The notes: generated by a model from the letters alone, not told the origin. Numbered from the stretch's first letter, positions 37,276-46,601 are shown. The stretch is 64,000 nucleotides of DNA from CAVPJC01 sp963705155 (GCA_963705155.1 CAVPJC010000015.1:62001-126000), one strand, 5' to 3'. Program-made: numbers and translations.

Positions 37276-39105
37276 TCAGACCACACGCTGGCGCAGTTTG
37301 GCGCTGATCATATCCATGAGGGCCACAACAACGGTGATGGCAAGCATTTGAACACTGGCAGCGCGGTAGTTGAGCAGGTTGATGTTCTGCTGGAGCAGGA
37401 AGCCAATGCCGCCGCCGCCGGCAAAGCCGATAATGGTGGACATGCGCACGTTGATATCCCAGCGGTAGATGGTGAAAGAGATGTAAGGGGGGACGATCTG
37501 CGGGATGACGGCGTAAACAATGGTCTGCAGGCGGGTGGCGCCGGTGGCGCGGATGGCTTCGAGCGGGCCGGGCAGAATGCTTTCGACTTGCTCGGAATAC
37601 AGCTTGGCCAGTGCGGCCACGGTATGCAGGCCGAGGGCCATCACGCCGGCGAAGGGGCCTGTGCTGACCAGGGTGACGAAGATGATGGCCATGATGAAGG
37701 CTTCAATCGAGCGCAATGCATTCAGGATGGTGCGGGTGACGGTGTAGATGGTCAGCCCGACGGGCAGGGCGTCCTTCTGGCGGTTGAAAAAGACCACAAC
37801 CAGCCCGGCGAGAGCGCCGGTGAAGGCGGGACCCCACAGGGTGATAAGTGGATTGCCAAACTGGTAGAGCCACTCCAGCGTGGCGCCGGCAGCCAGGAAG
37901 ATCACCGCGCCAGCAGCAGCCCCAAGCAGGGCGTTAATGCCCAGGATGGCCGAGCGGGAAGCCCGCCTGATGGCAATTCTTTCGTTGAGCCAGGTGCCCA
38001 GGCGCCCGCCAAAGCTGCCAAACAGGGAACCGCTGGCAAGCGCCACCAGCAGGGTGATCAGGACACCCACGATTTCGCCCAGGTTGGCGACAAAGGTGCC
38101 TAAAAAGCCGAAACCTTTGAGCGGCGCGGCCAGGGCGTCGCCCAGTAGACGGGCATAGAACGATATCAGGAACAGGGCCAGGATGGCTGCCAGGGCAGCC
38201 AGGATCAGCGCGCCCAGGCGGGCAACACGTTGCCCGGGGGTGGGCTGGCGGATTTCTTCCTGCGGCAGGGCCCAGCGCGCCAGCAGGAAGGCTGCGGCAG
38301 GCGTGATGATCAGCCCGACAATCCCTGCCAGGCTGCTCTGGGTAAGCCATTGACTGGCGCCAGAAGCCCAGCGGGCGGCCTGCAGCCCGGCCCACACGCC
38401 CGGCGGCCAGGCCAGGATGGTGAGCGCCACAGACGCCATGGGGCTGGTGACATCTTCCATCAGGTTGCGGGCGGCCAGGAAGCTGATGGGAATGGATAGG
38501 AAGACGCCAAAGGTGGTGGCAAGCAGGGCCAGGAAGACGGTTTCGATGATTTTTGCCCAGGTTTCCCGGGCTGTGCGAGTGAAATGCGGCAGGCCGACGT
38601 TGCGGCGGGTGATGGCGCGCAGGTGTTGGGCTTCTTCAACGGGTTGGCGGTTGGGGAGCTGGACGGAGATGAGAAAATGGCCGTTGGAATCGGCCTGGAT
38701 GCTGCCAAGCTGCAGCGATACCCCGCTGGGAGGGATGAAATTGAGCGGGCCGCTGGTGCCTGGCTCGAAATTGAAACCCTCCACGGTAACCTCGCTCCTG
38801 GCGTCAGCGCAGGGCGGTGTGACCATCATATAGGGTAGAGAAGTATCCAGGGCGGCGGGCTCTACGGGCGTCTGCGGGCAGGGCAGGTAGATGGGCGTCT
38901 CAACGATGAACTCTTCCTGATCGTATTCAAGCAGGTCCGGGTGGGCCAGGGCGCGCAGGATGCGGAAGAACGACTCCTGGCGGCGCGTTTCGTTGATTTC
39001 CTTCAGGCTGACCTGGGTGACCTGAAAGCCGTAGGCGTAGATGACCAGAGCGGCGAGGACAAGAAGACCCAGGCGCAGGGATTTGTACAGGCTTTTGTTT
39101 TTCAT
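37276..39105 (-). CDS. Unusually long PhnE-type phosphonate ABC transporter permease
   Basis: A 609-residue permease, more than twice the usual PhnE (~270). The C-terminal ~230 residues are typical: RSIEAFIMAIIFV, the EAA-like loop AIRATGATRLQTIVYAVIPQ, and the PhnE ending IYRWDINVRMSTIIGFAGGG. The N-terminus has one membrane helix, then an extracytoplasmic stretch of ~130 residues, and a partly duplicated membrane module (ETVFLALLATTFGVFLSIPISFLAARN) separated by extra helices. It should import phosphonate, phosphite or phosphate-like anions with PhnC. No frameshift. No PhnD binding protein is adjacent. Confidence 0.85.
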   Translation of the reverse strand: MKNKSLYKSLRLGLLVLAALVIYAYGFQVTQVSLKEINETRRQESFFRILRALAHPDLLEYDQEEFIVETPIYLPCPQTPVEPAALDTSLPYMMVTPPCADARSEVTVEGFNFEPGTSGPLNFIPPSGVSLQLGSIQADSNGHFLISVQLPNRQPVEEAQHLRAITRRNVGLPHFTRTARETWAKIIETVFLALLATTFGVFLSIPISFLAARNLMEDVTSPMASVALTILAWPPGVWAGLQAARWASGASQWLTQSSLAGIVGLIITPAAAFLLARWALPQEEIRQPTPGQRVARLGALILAALAAILALFLISFYARLLGDALAAPLKGFGFLGTFVANLGEIVGVLITLLVALASGSLFGSFGGRLGTWLNERIAIRRASRSAILGINALLGAAAGAVIFLAAGATLEWLYQFGNPLITLWGPAFTGALAGLVVVFFNRQKDALPVGLTIYTVTRTILNALRSIEAFIMAIIFVTLVSTGPFAGVMALGLHTVAALAKLYSEQVESILPGPLEAIRATGATRLQTIVYAVIPQIVPPYISFTIYRWDINVRMSTIIGFAGGGGIGFLLQQNINLLNYRAASVQMLAITVVVALMDMISAKLRQRVV

Positions 39106-39108
39106 AGC

Positions 39109-39861
39109 TCAGCCCACCCGCTCGGCTTCTTGCCCGTAAATTTCTTTGAATTTTAGATCATCGATCTCCGCCGGCAGGCCATCGAAAACCAGGCGACCAT
39201 CGTTGAGGGCCACGACGCGGTCGGCATAGCGGTGCACCAGGTCCAGAAAATGCAGGCTGCACAGCACGGTGACGCCGTCCTCCCGGTTGATTTGCTCAAG
39301 GTACTGCATGATGCTGTGCGCCAACACGGGGTCCAGGCTGGCAACCGGCTCATCGGCAAGGATGATCTCCGGATCCTGCATGAGGGCACGGGCGATGCCA
39401 ACACGCTGCTGCTGACCGCCCGAAAGCTCATCAGCGCGGGAGTAGGCCTTGTCGGCAATGCCCACACGGGTGAGCTGCTTAAGGGCTTTGTCGATATCCT
39501 TCCCGGGGAAGCGGTTAATCAGAGACCAGGCCGGGTTGATGTACCCCAGGCGACCGGCCAGTACATTGGTGATGACACTGGAACGGTGCACCAGGTTGAA
39601 ATGCTGGAAGACCATGCCGATCTTGCGGCGGATGCGGCGCAGGTCGTCTTGCGAAGCGGCCGTGATGTCTGCGTCGTTCCAGAGAATCTGCCCGGCGGTG
39701 GGGTCGATGAGACGGTTGATGCAGCGCAGCAAGGTGGATTTGCCTGATCCACTCAGCCCGATAACCGCCAGGAACTGACCTTTGGGAACGGTGAAACTGA
39801 CTTTATCCAACGCCAGGACGCCGCCGTCGTAGATCTTCGTGAGGTTGTTGATTTGCAGCAT
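39109..39861 (-). CDS. phnC: Phosphonate ABC transporter ATP-binding protein
   Basis: A 250-residue ATPase: Walker A GLSGSGKST (residues 35-43), Q-loop GMVFQHFNLVHRSSVITNVL with the PhnC-specific HR-VITNVL pattern, signature LSGGQQQRVGIARAL, Walker B IILADEPVASLDP, switch His in LCSLHFLDL. It precedes the long permease by 3 bp and is the first gene of the transporter unit behind its own promoter. Confidence 0.92.
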   Translation of the reverse strand: MLQINNLTKIYDGGVLALDKVSFTVPKGQFLAVIGLSGSGKSTLLRCINRLIDPTAGQILWNDADITAASQDDLRRIRRKIGMVFQHFNLVHRSSVITNVLAGRLGYINPAWSLINRFPGKDIDKALKQLTRVGIADKAYSRADELSGGQQQRVGIARALMQDPEIILADEPVASLDPVLAHSIMQYLEQINREDGVTVLCSLHFLDLVHRYADRVVALNDGRLVFDGLPAEIDDLKFKEIYGQEAERVG

Positions 39862-39929
39862 GGATGGATTCTGCTCTTATCGATCGATTGGGATAAGGGA
39901 GTATGGTGGTTAACAGCCCAATGTTGCCC

Positions 39930-39958
39930 ATGATAGCGCATAATGGGAGAGATGACAA
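39930..39958 (-). promoter_or_regulatory. Promoter of the phnC operon
   Basis: On the minus strand TTGTCA (39953-39958), 17-bp spacer, TATCAT (39930-39935). The leader would be about 62 nt. From 39962 to 40135 there is no gene; a hairpin GGCTTT/AAAGCC (39975-39989) is the only clear structure. Confidence 0.65.
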
Positions 39959-40135
39959 GAGAATTTGGAGGCCAGGCTTTCGCAAAGCCGGAGCCTTAGC
40001 CAACAAGGCACGCAGACACAAAGGTAAGCGAAACCTGAGGGGCCGGCCTGTCTATTGAAACAACTCACCGGCTCGGCGCGCCTTCATAAGCCAGGCGATG
40101 CCGTTCTGGCCACAGGCAGCCCAAGGTTTTGTTGA

Positions 40136-40504
40136 TCAGGCGTTTTGGAAATTGGGGATATTAACGACTTCGCTGACAAACTGTTTGAGACCAAAGGGGC
40201 GCATCACTTCCCACGTATTGGCGCCCGGCATGCGGCGCAAACCGTAATCACCCCTGGAGGAAAACGCAATGATTTTGGTTTGGGGGAGATTATCCAGGGG
40301 TAAATCCAGGTCGGGTTTACCCTGGGCATTGAGGGATAGGACCACCACATCGACCCGGCAACCATTGCGATGGTCGGCGAACGGGCGCTCGGGCATTGGC
40401 AATGTATCCAGAACATCAGCGACATCCATGGATTGGATGATTTTCTTGAACAGATCGGTATAGAGCTTTGGACTGTAGTGAATCCACACCCGCGGTCGAA
40501 ACAT
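40136..40504 (-). CDS. Small degenerate receiver-like protein
   Basis: A 122-residue soluble protein with alternating strand/helix pattern resembling a receiver domain: N-terminal RVWIHYSPKLYTDLFKKII, the strand VDVVVLSLN where a phospho-acceptor Asp would sit (Ser/Asn here), KIIAFSSRGD for the Thr/Ser strand, and NTWEVMRPFGLKQFVSEV in place of the Lys loop. The usual acidic pocket is lost, so it would be a phosphorylation-independent pseudo-receiver. AGGAGG lies nine bases upstream of ATG. Its promoter carries the same operator as the Tad operon. Fold assignment is by pattern only. Confidence 0.6.
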   Translation of the reverse strand: MFRPRVWIHYSPKLYTDLFKKIIQSMDVADVLDTLPMPERPFADHRNGCRVDVVVLSLNAQGKPDLDLPLDNLPQTKIIAFSSRGDYGLRRMPGANTWEVMRPFGLKQFVSEVVNIPNFQNA

Positions 40505-40524
40505 GAAGGAAGCCCTCCTACCTT

Positions 40525-40553
40525 ATAATACAGTAAGAGGGCCTATCAAAAAA
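40525..40553 (-). promoter_or_regulatory. Promoter of the degenerate receiver gene
   Basis: Minus-strand -10 TATTAT (40525-40530), 17-bp spacer and a poor -35 TTTTTT (40548-40553), as expected for an activated promoter. The two-half-site element begins 9 bp further upstream. Confidence 0.65.
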
Positions 40554-40562
40554 GATAATTAT

Positions 40563-40591
40563 GAGGTATTCGTCCTCATCCAAATGAGGTA
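40563..40591 (-). promoter_or_regulatory. Two-half-site operator (site 1) upstream of the degenerate receiver gene
   Basis: GAGGTA at 40563-40568 and GAGGTA at 40586-40591, 17 bp apart; on the transcribed strand TACCTC-N17-TACCTC. It ends 9 bp above the -35 box. The same arrangement recurs at 51752-51780 and 53520-53548. The half-site resembles the TACYYMT heptamer of NarL-type regulators. Confidence 0.7.
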
Positions 40592-40604
40592 ATTCTGTGA
40601 AAGA

Positions 40605-41279
40605 TCAATAGTACATGGAGGTTTCCTGGGGCCGGCTGAGGATGCCGTGTTTGAGACCAAAGGCCACGGCCTCCAGGCGGGAATGCACGCCAAGCTTGGA
40701 AATGAGGTTGCGCACATGGGTGCGAACGGTGAGCGGGGCAATATTCATCTGCGCAGCAATCTCATCTCCCGATTTGCCGGCTGCCAGCGCCACCAGGATT
40801 TGATACTCACGCGGGGTGAGGTCTTCCCAGATTTCGTTCTGATGGTCGATGACCGACTTCTCCCGGTGGGAATGTTTGAGCATACTGAGCATCAGGTCAG
40901 GAGGGAGGAAGATCTCACCGGCATGAACTTTGTGAATGGCAGTCAGCAGACTATTGAGAGAACAACCTTTTTGCAGAAAACCGCTGACGCCGGCTTCCAT
41001 GGCATTCAGCAGGGTGTCTCGCTCGGAATGACCGGTTAAAACGATGGTGCGTGTGGCCGGGCTGACCTGGGAGATATAAGCAAGAAGGTCAATACCATTG
41101 CCATCGGGCAGGCCAAGATCGAGAAGCAAAATATCTGGTTTGGCGCTGGCGATTAGTTCGCGCCCCGAAGCCAGGTCGTTAGCGCCCCCTACAAAGGAAA
41201 AGGCGCTTTCCAATTGCATCATTAAATCAAGCGCATCGATCAATACCTGGTGATCTTCGATTATTGCAACCCGGATCAT
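40605..41279 (-). CDS. NarL/FixJ-type response regulator
   Basis: A 224-residue two-domain regulator. The receiver keeps the acidic pocket (IIEDHQ), phospho-acceptor Asp54 in LLLDLGLPDG, the Thr in IVLTGHS and the Lys in FLQKG. A ~25-residue linker leads to a LuxR-type HTH (LTPREYQILVALAAGKSGDE, then TVRTHVRNLISKLGVHSR). No histidine kinase is nearby. It is transcribed towards the degenerate receiver gene and away from the Tad operon end, and is the best candidate for binding the TACCTC elements; that is inference. Confidence 0.92.
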   Translation of the reverse strand: MIRVAIIEDHQVLIDALDLMMQLESAFSFVGGANDLASGRELIASAKPDILLLDLGLPDGNGIDLLAYISQVSPATRTIVLTGHSERDTLLNAMEAGVSGFLQKGCSLNSLLTAIHKVHAGEIFLPPDLMLSMLKHSHREKSVIDHQNEIWEDLTPREYQILVALAAGKSGDEIAAQMNIAPLTVRTHVRNLISKLGVHSRLEAVAFGLKHGILSRPQETSMYY

Positions 41280-41293
41280 AACACTCCCCTTGC

Positions 41294-41320
41294 TTAACCA
41301 TTAGTTAACACCAGTTGGTG
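41294..41320. promoter_or_regulatory. Adjacent inverted repeats upstream of the response regulator
   Basis: TTAAC-N5-GTTAA (41294-41308) directly followed by CACCA-GT-TGGTG (41309-41320), just above the ribosome-binding site GGGGAG of the response regulator. Position between start codon and likely promoter suggests an operator or autoregulatory site. Nothing else is evident up to 41440. Confidence 0.4.
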
Positions 41321-41442
41321 CTGAATAATATAACGAGATAGCAACGAAATTGTTACATTTCAATTTTTGCGACCGGCGCGTAAACTCACCTGGCAGCTGG
41401 AGCTACCCGGTGCGACAGGTAAAAATGGAGTAGCAAGGAGAC

Positions 41443-41462
41443 CGGGCCGGTTCGCAGGCCCG
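41443..41462 (-). terminator. GC-rich hairpin after the Tad operon
   Basis: Perfect 6-bp stem CGGGCC/GGCCCG with an 8-nt loop, 3 bp after the cpaF stop. It lacks a following T-run, so it may be a weak or Rho-aided terminator or a 3'-end stabiliser. Confidence 0.4.
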
Positions 41463-41465
41463 TAT

Positions 41466-42827
41466 TTAGTGGGTGAACGATTCCGAGAAGAGGTTGGCGG
41501 GCAAATCGATGTTGTTGACAGCAAATTTTTCGGCGAAGCGCGGCCGCAGTCCGGTGGATTTCAGCGAGCCGATGACGCGGCCATTCTGGAAACCGGTCTG
41601 CTCAAACATGAAGAGGTCCTGCATGACGATGCTCTCGCCCTCCATGCCCTGCACTTCAGCCACCTGTGTCACACGGCGGGTGCCGTCCCGCAGGCGCTCC
41701 ATGTGAACCACCAGGTTGATGGCGGAGGCCACCTGCTCTCGGATGGCTTTGAGCGGCAGCTCCATGCCGGCCATCAACACCATGGTTTCAATACGGCGCA
41801 GGGTATCGCGCGGGCTGTTGGAGTGGATGGTGGTCATGGAGCCATCGTGACCGGTATTCATGGCCTGGAGCATATCCAGGGCCTCGCCGCCGCGCGCCTC
41901 GCCGACGATGATGCGGTCGGGACGCATGCGCAGGGCGTTGATAACCAGCGACCGGATGGTGACTTCGCCTTTGCCTTCGATATTGGGGGGGCGTTTTTCC
42001 AGGCGCAGGGCGTGTTCCTGTTTTAGCTGCAGCTCGGCGGTGTCTTCGATGGTGATGATGCGCTCATTGGAGGGAATAAAGGCCGAGACCACATTGAGCA
42101 GTGTGGTTTTACCGGTGCCGGTGCCGCCCGAGATAATCATGTTGATGCGCGCTTCAACGCAGGCGCGTAAGAAGAGCACCAGCGAGGGGGTCAGCGTGCC
42201 GTTGGCGGTGAGGTCCTGGGCGGTGTAAGGGGTCTGGGCAAACTTACGGATGGTGAGGATGGGGCCGTTGAGTGAAAGTGGTGGGATGGTGGCATTGACA
42301 CGGTAGCCGTTGGGCAGGCGGGCATCCACCATGGGGGAGGCTTCATCCACACGGCGGCCCAGGGGCGATACAATCCGGTCGATGATGCGCATCAGATGAG
42401 CTTCGTTTTCAAAGACGACGGTGGTTTTATCGATTTTGCCGGCGCGCTCGATGTAAATATTCTGGTGGCCATTCACCATCACTTCGGTGATGGTGCCATC
42501 CTGGAGGAGCGGCTCCAACGGGCCGTAGCCCAGGATATCGGAAATGACCCAATCCAGCAGCGTGGTGCGGTTGGCACGCGTATACAGCAGGTTTTCTTCG
42601 GCCAGCACCTGGTTGAAAAAGGTTTCAATGGCCTGGCGCATCTGCGGGCCGTGATCGATGGTGACATCGCCTTCGGTTTCGGTGAGCAGTTTTCTTTGCA
42701 CCCGGTCGCGGATCAGGTAAACATCGGTGGTTACGCCGCCGATGCTTTCAATGTGTTTAATATCGGCGTGCTGGCCGAGGGGGCCAGTTGCAGGGCGGGT
42801 ATTGATGGCCGGACGATTGGTAAACAT
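41466..42827 (-). CDS. cpaF: Tad pilus secretion ATPase CpaF/TadA
   Basis: A 453-residue hexameric secretion ATPase powering Tad/Flp pilus assembly at the inner face of the membrane. It shows the N-terminal region with GYGPLEPLLQDGTITEVMVN, Walker A IISGGTGTGKTTLLN, an Asp box ITIEDTAELQL, Walker B RIIVGEARGGEALDML and a His box TGHDGSMTTIHSN. The start at 42827 has GGAGG eight bases upstream; the longer ATG at 42842 does not. Last gene of the Tad operon. Confidence 0.95.
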   Translation of the reverse strand: MFTNRPAINTRPATGPLGQHADIKHIESIGGVTTDVYLIRDRVQRKLLTETEGDVTIDHGPQMRQAIETFFNQVLAEENLLYTRANRTTLLDWVISDILGYGPLEPLLQDGTITEVMVNGHQNIYIERAGKIDKTTVVFENEAHLMRIIDRIVSPLGRRVDEASPMVDARLPNGYRVNATIPPLSLNGPILTIRKFAQTPYTAQDLTANGTLTPSLVLFLRACVEARINMIISGGTGTGKTTLLNVVSAFIPSNERIITIEDTAELQLKQEHALRLEKRPPNIEGKGEVTIRSLVINALRMRPDRIIVGEARGGEALDMLQAMNTGHDGSMTTIHSNSPRDTLRRIETMVLMAGMELPLKAIREQVASAINLVVHMERLRDGTRRVTQVAEVQGMEGESIVMQDLFMFEQTGFQNGRVIGSLKSTGLRPRFAEKFAVNNIDLPANLFSESFTH

Positions 42828-42853
42828 GGGTATTACCTCCAAAAAGCAGGCAG

Positions 42854-44600
42854 TTACGGCTGTACCGGTATATTGAGCGAGCGGCCGGGTGGGATGGTGC
42901 GGGCTGACCCCAGGTTGTTGGCTTGCAGGATGGCTTCGACGGTGGTGTTGTACTGGCTGGCAATCTGGGTGATGTATTCGCCCTCTTTGACAATGTGCGT
43001 GACCTGAGGCAGGATGACAAAGACAGTTCGGGCGGCGTCACGGAAATATTTGTAGGCGGTGCGGTAATTGCGCGATTGGGCAAACTGTTCTGCAGATTTT
43101 AGTTTACTGGTCAGATCGGGGCGTTTCAGCAGCTCGCTCTCATCCAAATTGGCGAGCTGGATGGCAGCCCGGTAGATGGTGACTGCGGTTTCATATTCCC
43201 CCAAAATGCCCTGAACCTCGGCGATTTTGTACTGGGCCTGGTAGAGGCGCAGCGCCGATTGGTCTGACTCCTCGGCTAACACGGCAGCGCGCTGGAAATC
43301 GGCCAGCGATTCTTCGTAAACCGTGGCAAGCATCTCCGTATTTCCGCGGGCGATATAAGCTTCGTAAACGGTCTGCCGGGCGGTGCCGGAGGCATAATCG
43401 GGATCTTCGGCGATCACTTCTTCGAGAGCCGTGATCACAGCGGTGTAGTCGCCTTTTTCGAAATCGGTCTGGGCCTGGATGAACAACTGGGCCAACCGGC
43501 GCTGGGTTTGAACCAGCGCGTCATCGGGCTTCAAATCCAGCGCTTTTTGGAAGTAGGCTTCGGCAGCCGCCAGAGCGGCAATCGAATCGGCTTTGCCGAC
43601 CAGTGCAGCGGCGGCGGCATCCACATAGCTGCGGTAGAGGCGGTCTTTGAAGGTCTGGCGGGCCTGCTCGCGCTCCAATTGGATGACCGGATCCTGTGGG
43701 CGCAGGGCGAGGGCTTTGCGGAAATAAACTTCGGCTACCTCAAGCGCATCGAGGGAATTTGCGTCGGTGGACAGGGCTGAGACGGCAGCGCCCATGTAGC
43801 TGTTAAACAGGCGCTCGTCCACGAGCGTGGACTCTGTACTGTGGATTGAGGGCGCGCAGCGTCTCGTAGCTGGAGGCGGCCGCGGGCCAGTCTTCGGCTG
43901 TATAGGCTTTGTCGGCCTGGGCAAGGATATCTCCCAGGAAAAAGCGGCCCTGGATATCAGCGATGCGGATGGAGATGTCTTTGTAGAAAGGCTCCTCGGC
44001 CTGAATGGCTTCCAGCAGTTCGAGGGCCTGGGTCATTTCGCGCTGATCCATCAGTTGTACAGCCAGCTGGTAGCGAACTTCGATATCCAGCATTTTATTG
44101 GCCTGGTTCATGGCCTGTTTCAGGCCGGGGAATTCCGGGTTAACGGTGGACACCTGGTCGAAGAGGGCCAGGGCTTCGGTGTAGCGCCCCACCTGCAGCA
44201 AATCCTGACCATCTCTGAAAGTGACCGCCATCTCAACCATTTGAACTTCGCTCTGGATGCGGGCGCGAGCCGTGCTCCACTGATTTTGAATCCAGGAGGA
44301 GTAGGCAATGACGCCCGAGAGGAGCAAAACCAGGGCAGCGGTGACCACCCCCAGCCGGATCATGATGCGCCGGGCTTTGCGCCGGTTGGCCTGACGGTGA
44401 TCGTCGATTTCATCGGCGTCGATGCGGGCGCGCATGCGCATTTCCTGGCGGAGTGTGCGCAACTGGTGGTTGAGCGGATATTTTTCCACCATCTCATCCA
44501 GCTTGCGTAAACCGGCTTCCCAACTGCCATTTTGAAACTGCAGCATAACAGCCTGGAAGTCGGGGTCGGTCAGGTGGCTTTCGGTTGGGTTGGCAATCAT
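42854..44600 (-). CDS. Membrane-anchored TPR protein with C-terminal LysM domain (Tad locus)
   Basis: About 581 residues when a one-base insertion near 43843 (TACAGAGTCC for QYEST) is removed. A cytoplasmic ~75-residue head is followed by one membrane helix (IRLGVVTAALVLLLSGVIAY), a long series of TPR-like helices outside the membrane (EVYFRKALALRPQDPV, YFQKALDLKPDDAL), and a LysM module (THIVKEGEYITQIASQYNTT, then ILQANNL and LNIPV). It could anchor the pilus machine to peptidoglycan, taking the place of TadD-like TPR lipoproteins in diderms. GGAG precedes the ATG. Confidence 0.8.
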
Positions 44601-44642
44601 AACAACTCCGGTGCGAACAAGGTGTTGAAGGGTCCGGGAAGA

Positions 44643-45593
44643 TCAGAAACTACCAAAGAGATCCATAAGCTGGGGGATAGCCGGACCCAGGATAACTGCC
44701 ATAATGGCAGGGAAGATCAAGAAGGCCAGAGGCACAAGCATCTTGATGGGGATGGTGCGGGCCTGTTCCTGCGCCCTGAACCTGCGTTCAACGCGCATTT
44801 GCTCGGCCTGGGCATGCAAAGTATCGGCGATGCTCATACCGATCTGCTCGGATTGCAGGATAACGGAGACGAAGCTGGAAAGCTCGGGCACTTCCAGGCG
44901 GTCGGCCATGCTGCGCAGGGCATCCCGCCGGGAGACGCCCATTTCCATCTCGGCTACTACACGGCCTAATTCCAGGCTGATGGGCGTCTTCCAGGATTCA
45001 CTGACGCGCAGCATGGATTGATCAAAGCCCAGGCCGGCATCGGCGCACACGCTGAGCATATCCAGGGCATCGGGCAGACCTTTGCGGATTTTGTTCTGAC
45101 GTCGGCGGGCTGCGCTGCGCAGCCACATGGTGGGGTAGAGGTAACACAAAATGGCAATCAGAACGGCAAGCAGCAGGTTGATCTGGGTGACGCCTTTTTG
45201 GAGCACAAGAAAGACCATCACGATAGCCAGGAGCATAAATGCGATGCGCAGGCCATAAAACTCACGCGGCCCCAGCCCCAGCGGGCTGCCAGCGACGAGA
45301 AGCTGGCGTTTGAGGTCTTCCATGGAATGGGCGGGGGTCAGGCGCCCGAGGAATTGGCCAATATTCTTGAAAAATGGAAGCAGCGTGCGGTTGAGGAAAG
45401 GGCCAGCCAATTCACGGCGGATGGCGGTGGGTCCGCCCAACAGGCGGCGGGTTGGCTCGATATCTTCGACAACGTAGGTTTGCAGCCTGCCAGAAAGGTC
45501 ATCACGCCGCAGCCAGGTGAGGCTGAGGATGAGTGCCAGAATACCAAAGCTGAGAAATAAGAAGCTGGCGGCGGCGATTAGAAGGGTTGTCAT
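44643..45593 (-). CDS. tadC: Tad pilus inner-membrane platform protein TadC
   Basis: A 316-residue type II secretion F-domain protein: N-terminal membrane helix, cytoplasmic region (LTPAHSMEDLKRQLLVAGSP), paired helices, a GspF domain (PDALDMLSVCADAGLGFDQS, LQSEQIGMSIADTLHAQAEQ) and two C-terminal helices (PLAFLIFPAIMAVILGPAIP). It forms the rotor/platform on which CpaF acts, together with TadB. It follows tadB by 36 bp. Confidence 0.93.
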   Translation of the reverse strand: MTTLLIAAASFLFLSFGILALILSLTWLRRDDLSGRLQTYVVEDIEPTRRLLGGPTAIRRELAGPFLNRTLLPFFKNIGQFLGRLTPAHSMEDLKRQLLVAGSPLGLGPREFYGLRIAFMLLAIVMVFLVLQKGVTQINLLLAVLIAILCYLYPTMWLRSAARRRQNKIRKGLPDALDMLSVCADAGLGFDQSMLRVSESWKTPISLELGRVVAEMEMGVSRRDALRSMADRLEVPELSSFVSVILQSEQIGMSIADTLHAQAEQMRVERRFRAQEQARTIPIKMLVPLAFLIFPAIMAVILGPAIPQLMDLFGSF

Positions 45594-45629
45594 GGATTAC
45601 CTGTTTCTTGTCTTGTGTGTATGTGCGGC

Positions 45630-46601
45630 TCAAACATCCATGCGGGCCAGGATGCGGATCAGGATATTGCCAAGGATAACGGACAGCAGGGCGCCGATAG
45701 GTACGCACAGGATCAGGCCGGGTTCAAACATGCGCCCGATGTATTCGGGATTGATGATGAACAGGGCGGCTGCCACGAGGAAAGGCAGCATGGTGAGGAA
45801 ATAGCCGGAATAGCGCTGCTGCGATGTGAGGGCGCGGATCTCGCTGAACAGGCGCACACGCTCGCGGATGGTGGTGGTAACGGCTTCCAGCATGGTGGAG
45901 AGGTTGCCTCCCACCTGGCTGTTGATATTGACGGCTGTGACCACCAGGTACAGATCGGCGTTTTCCATGCGGGAATTCAGATTGTTGAGGGCCTGGCTCA
46001 TCGGCAGGCCCAGGCCGACCTCGCGCCGCACCCGGCGGAATTCATCGGAAGCGGGGGCGCGCATTTCGTCGATGACCACATCCAGAGCCTGCAAAAAGCT
46101 GTAACCAGAGCGCACCGCTCCCTTGACCAGCACCAGCACATCCACCAGCTGCCGCTCGAACTTGATGCGGCGGTTATAGATGGCGCGGCGCAGGAGCATA
46201 TCGGGAATAACAAAGGCAATAATGGCAACCCCCACGCCGGGGAGGATGGATTGAGAGAAGAGCCAGCCTGCCAGCAGCCCGATCACGGTGCTCCAGAAGC
46301 GGATGAGCACATATTCGGTTTCAGTGATGGGCCAGTTGGCGCTCAGCAGCCGCAGGTTGAGCTGTTCGGATGTGAAAACCGACAACATGGAGTTCAGGCG
46401 CAAACGGGCGCGGATAAACTGGGCCCGGCGGCGATCCAAAATCCGGCGCGGGGCTTCATCGGGGATGGATGCGTAGGTCTCCAGGCGTTCGTTAACTTCG
46501 GTGTTGGCTGAGAAGACGTTGACGAAGCCCAACAGGACAATCAGCGCGCCAATGGAAATCGCGAGTCCAACGAGCAGCAGTGTTACCAATTCCAGAGACA
46601 T
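45630..46601 (-). CDS. tadB: Tad pilus inner-membrane platform protein TadB
   Basis: A 323-residue F-domain protein with N-terminal helix (LVTLLLVGLAISIGALIVLL), the GspF domain (RQLVDVLVLVKGAVRSGYSF, VNINSQVGGNLSTMLEAVTT) and C-terminal helices (YFLTMLPFLVAAALFIINPE). The start is set at 46601, just after the cpaE stop, with AGGGA upstream; the frame is open further upstream but that overlaps cpaE. Confidence 0.93.
   Translation of the reverse strand: MSLELVTLLLVGLAISIGALIVLLGFVNVFSANTEVNERLETYASIPDEAPRRILDRRRAQFIRARLRLNSMLSVFTSEQLNLRLLSANWPITETEYVLIRFWSTVIGLLAGWLFSQSILPGVGVAIIAFVIPDMLLRRAIYNRRIKFERQLVDVLVLVKGAVRSGYSFLQALDVVIDEMRAPASDEFRRVRREVGLGLPMSQALNNLNSRMENADLYLVVTAVNINSQVGGNLSTMLEAVTTTIRERVRLFSEIRALTSQQRYSGYFLTMLPFLVAAALFIINPEYIGRMFEPGLILCVPIGALLSVILGNILIRILARMDV

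Noticed and set aside
36640..38103. 487-codon plus-strand open frame
   Set aside because: It is antisense to the YdcF-like and PhnE genes, Gly/Asp/His-rich with no domain; the minus-strand genes have recognised families.
39965..40070. Possible c-di-GMP (GEMM) riboswitch on the plus strand, because of CGCAAAGCCGGAGCC
   Set aside because: The tetraloop domain and receptor helix of GEMM are not present and no plus-strand gene follows; the match is limited to one short hairpin.
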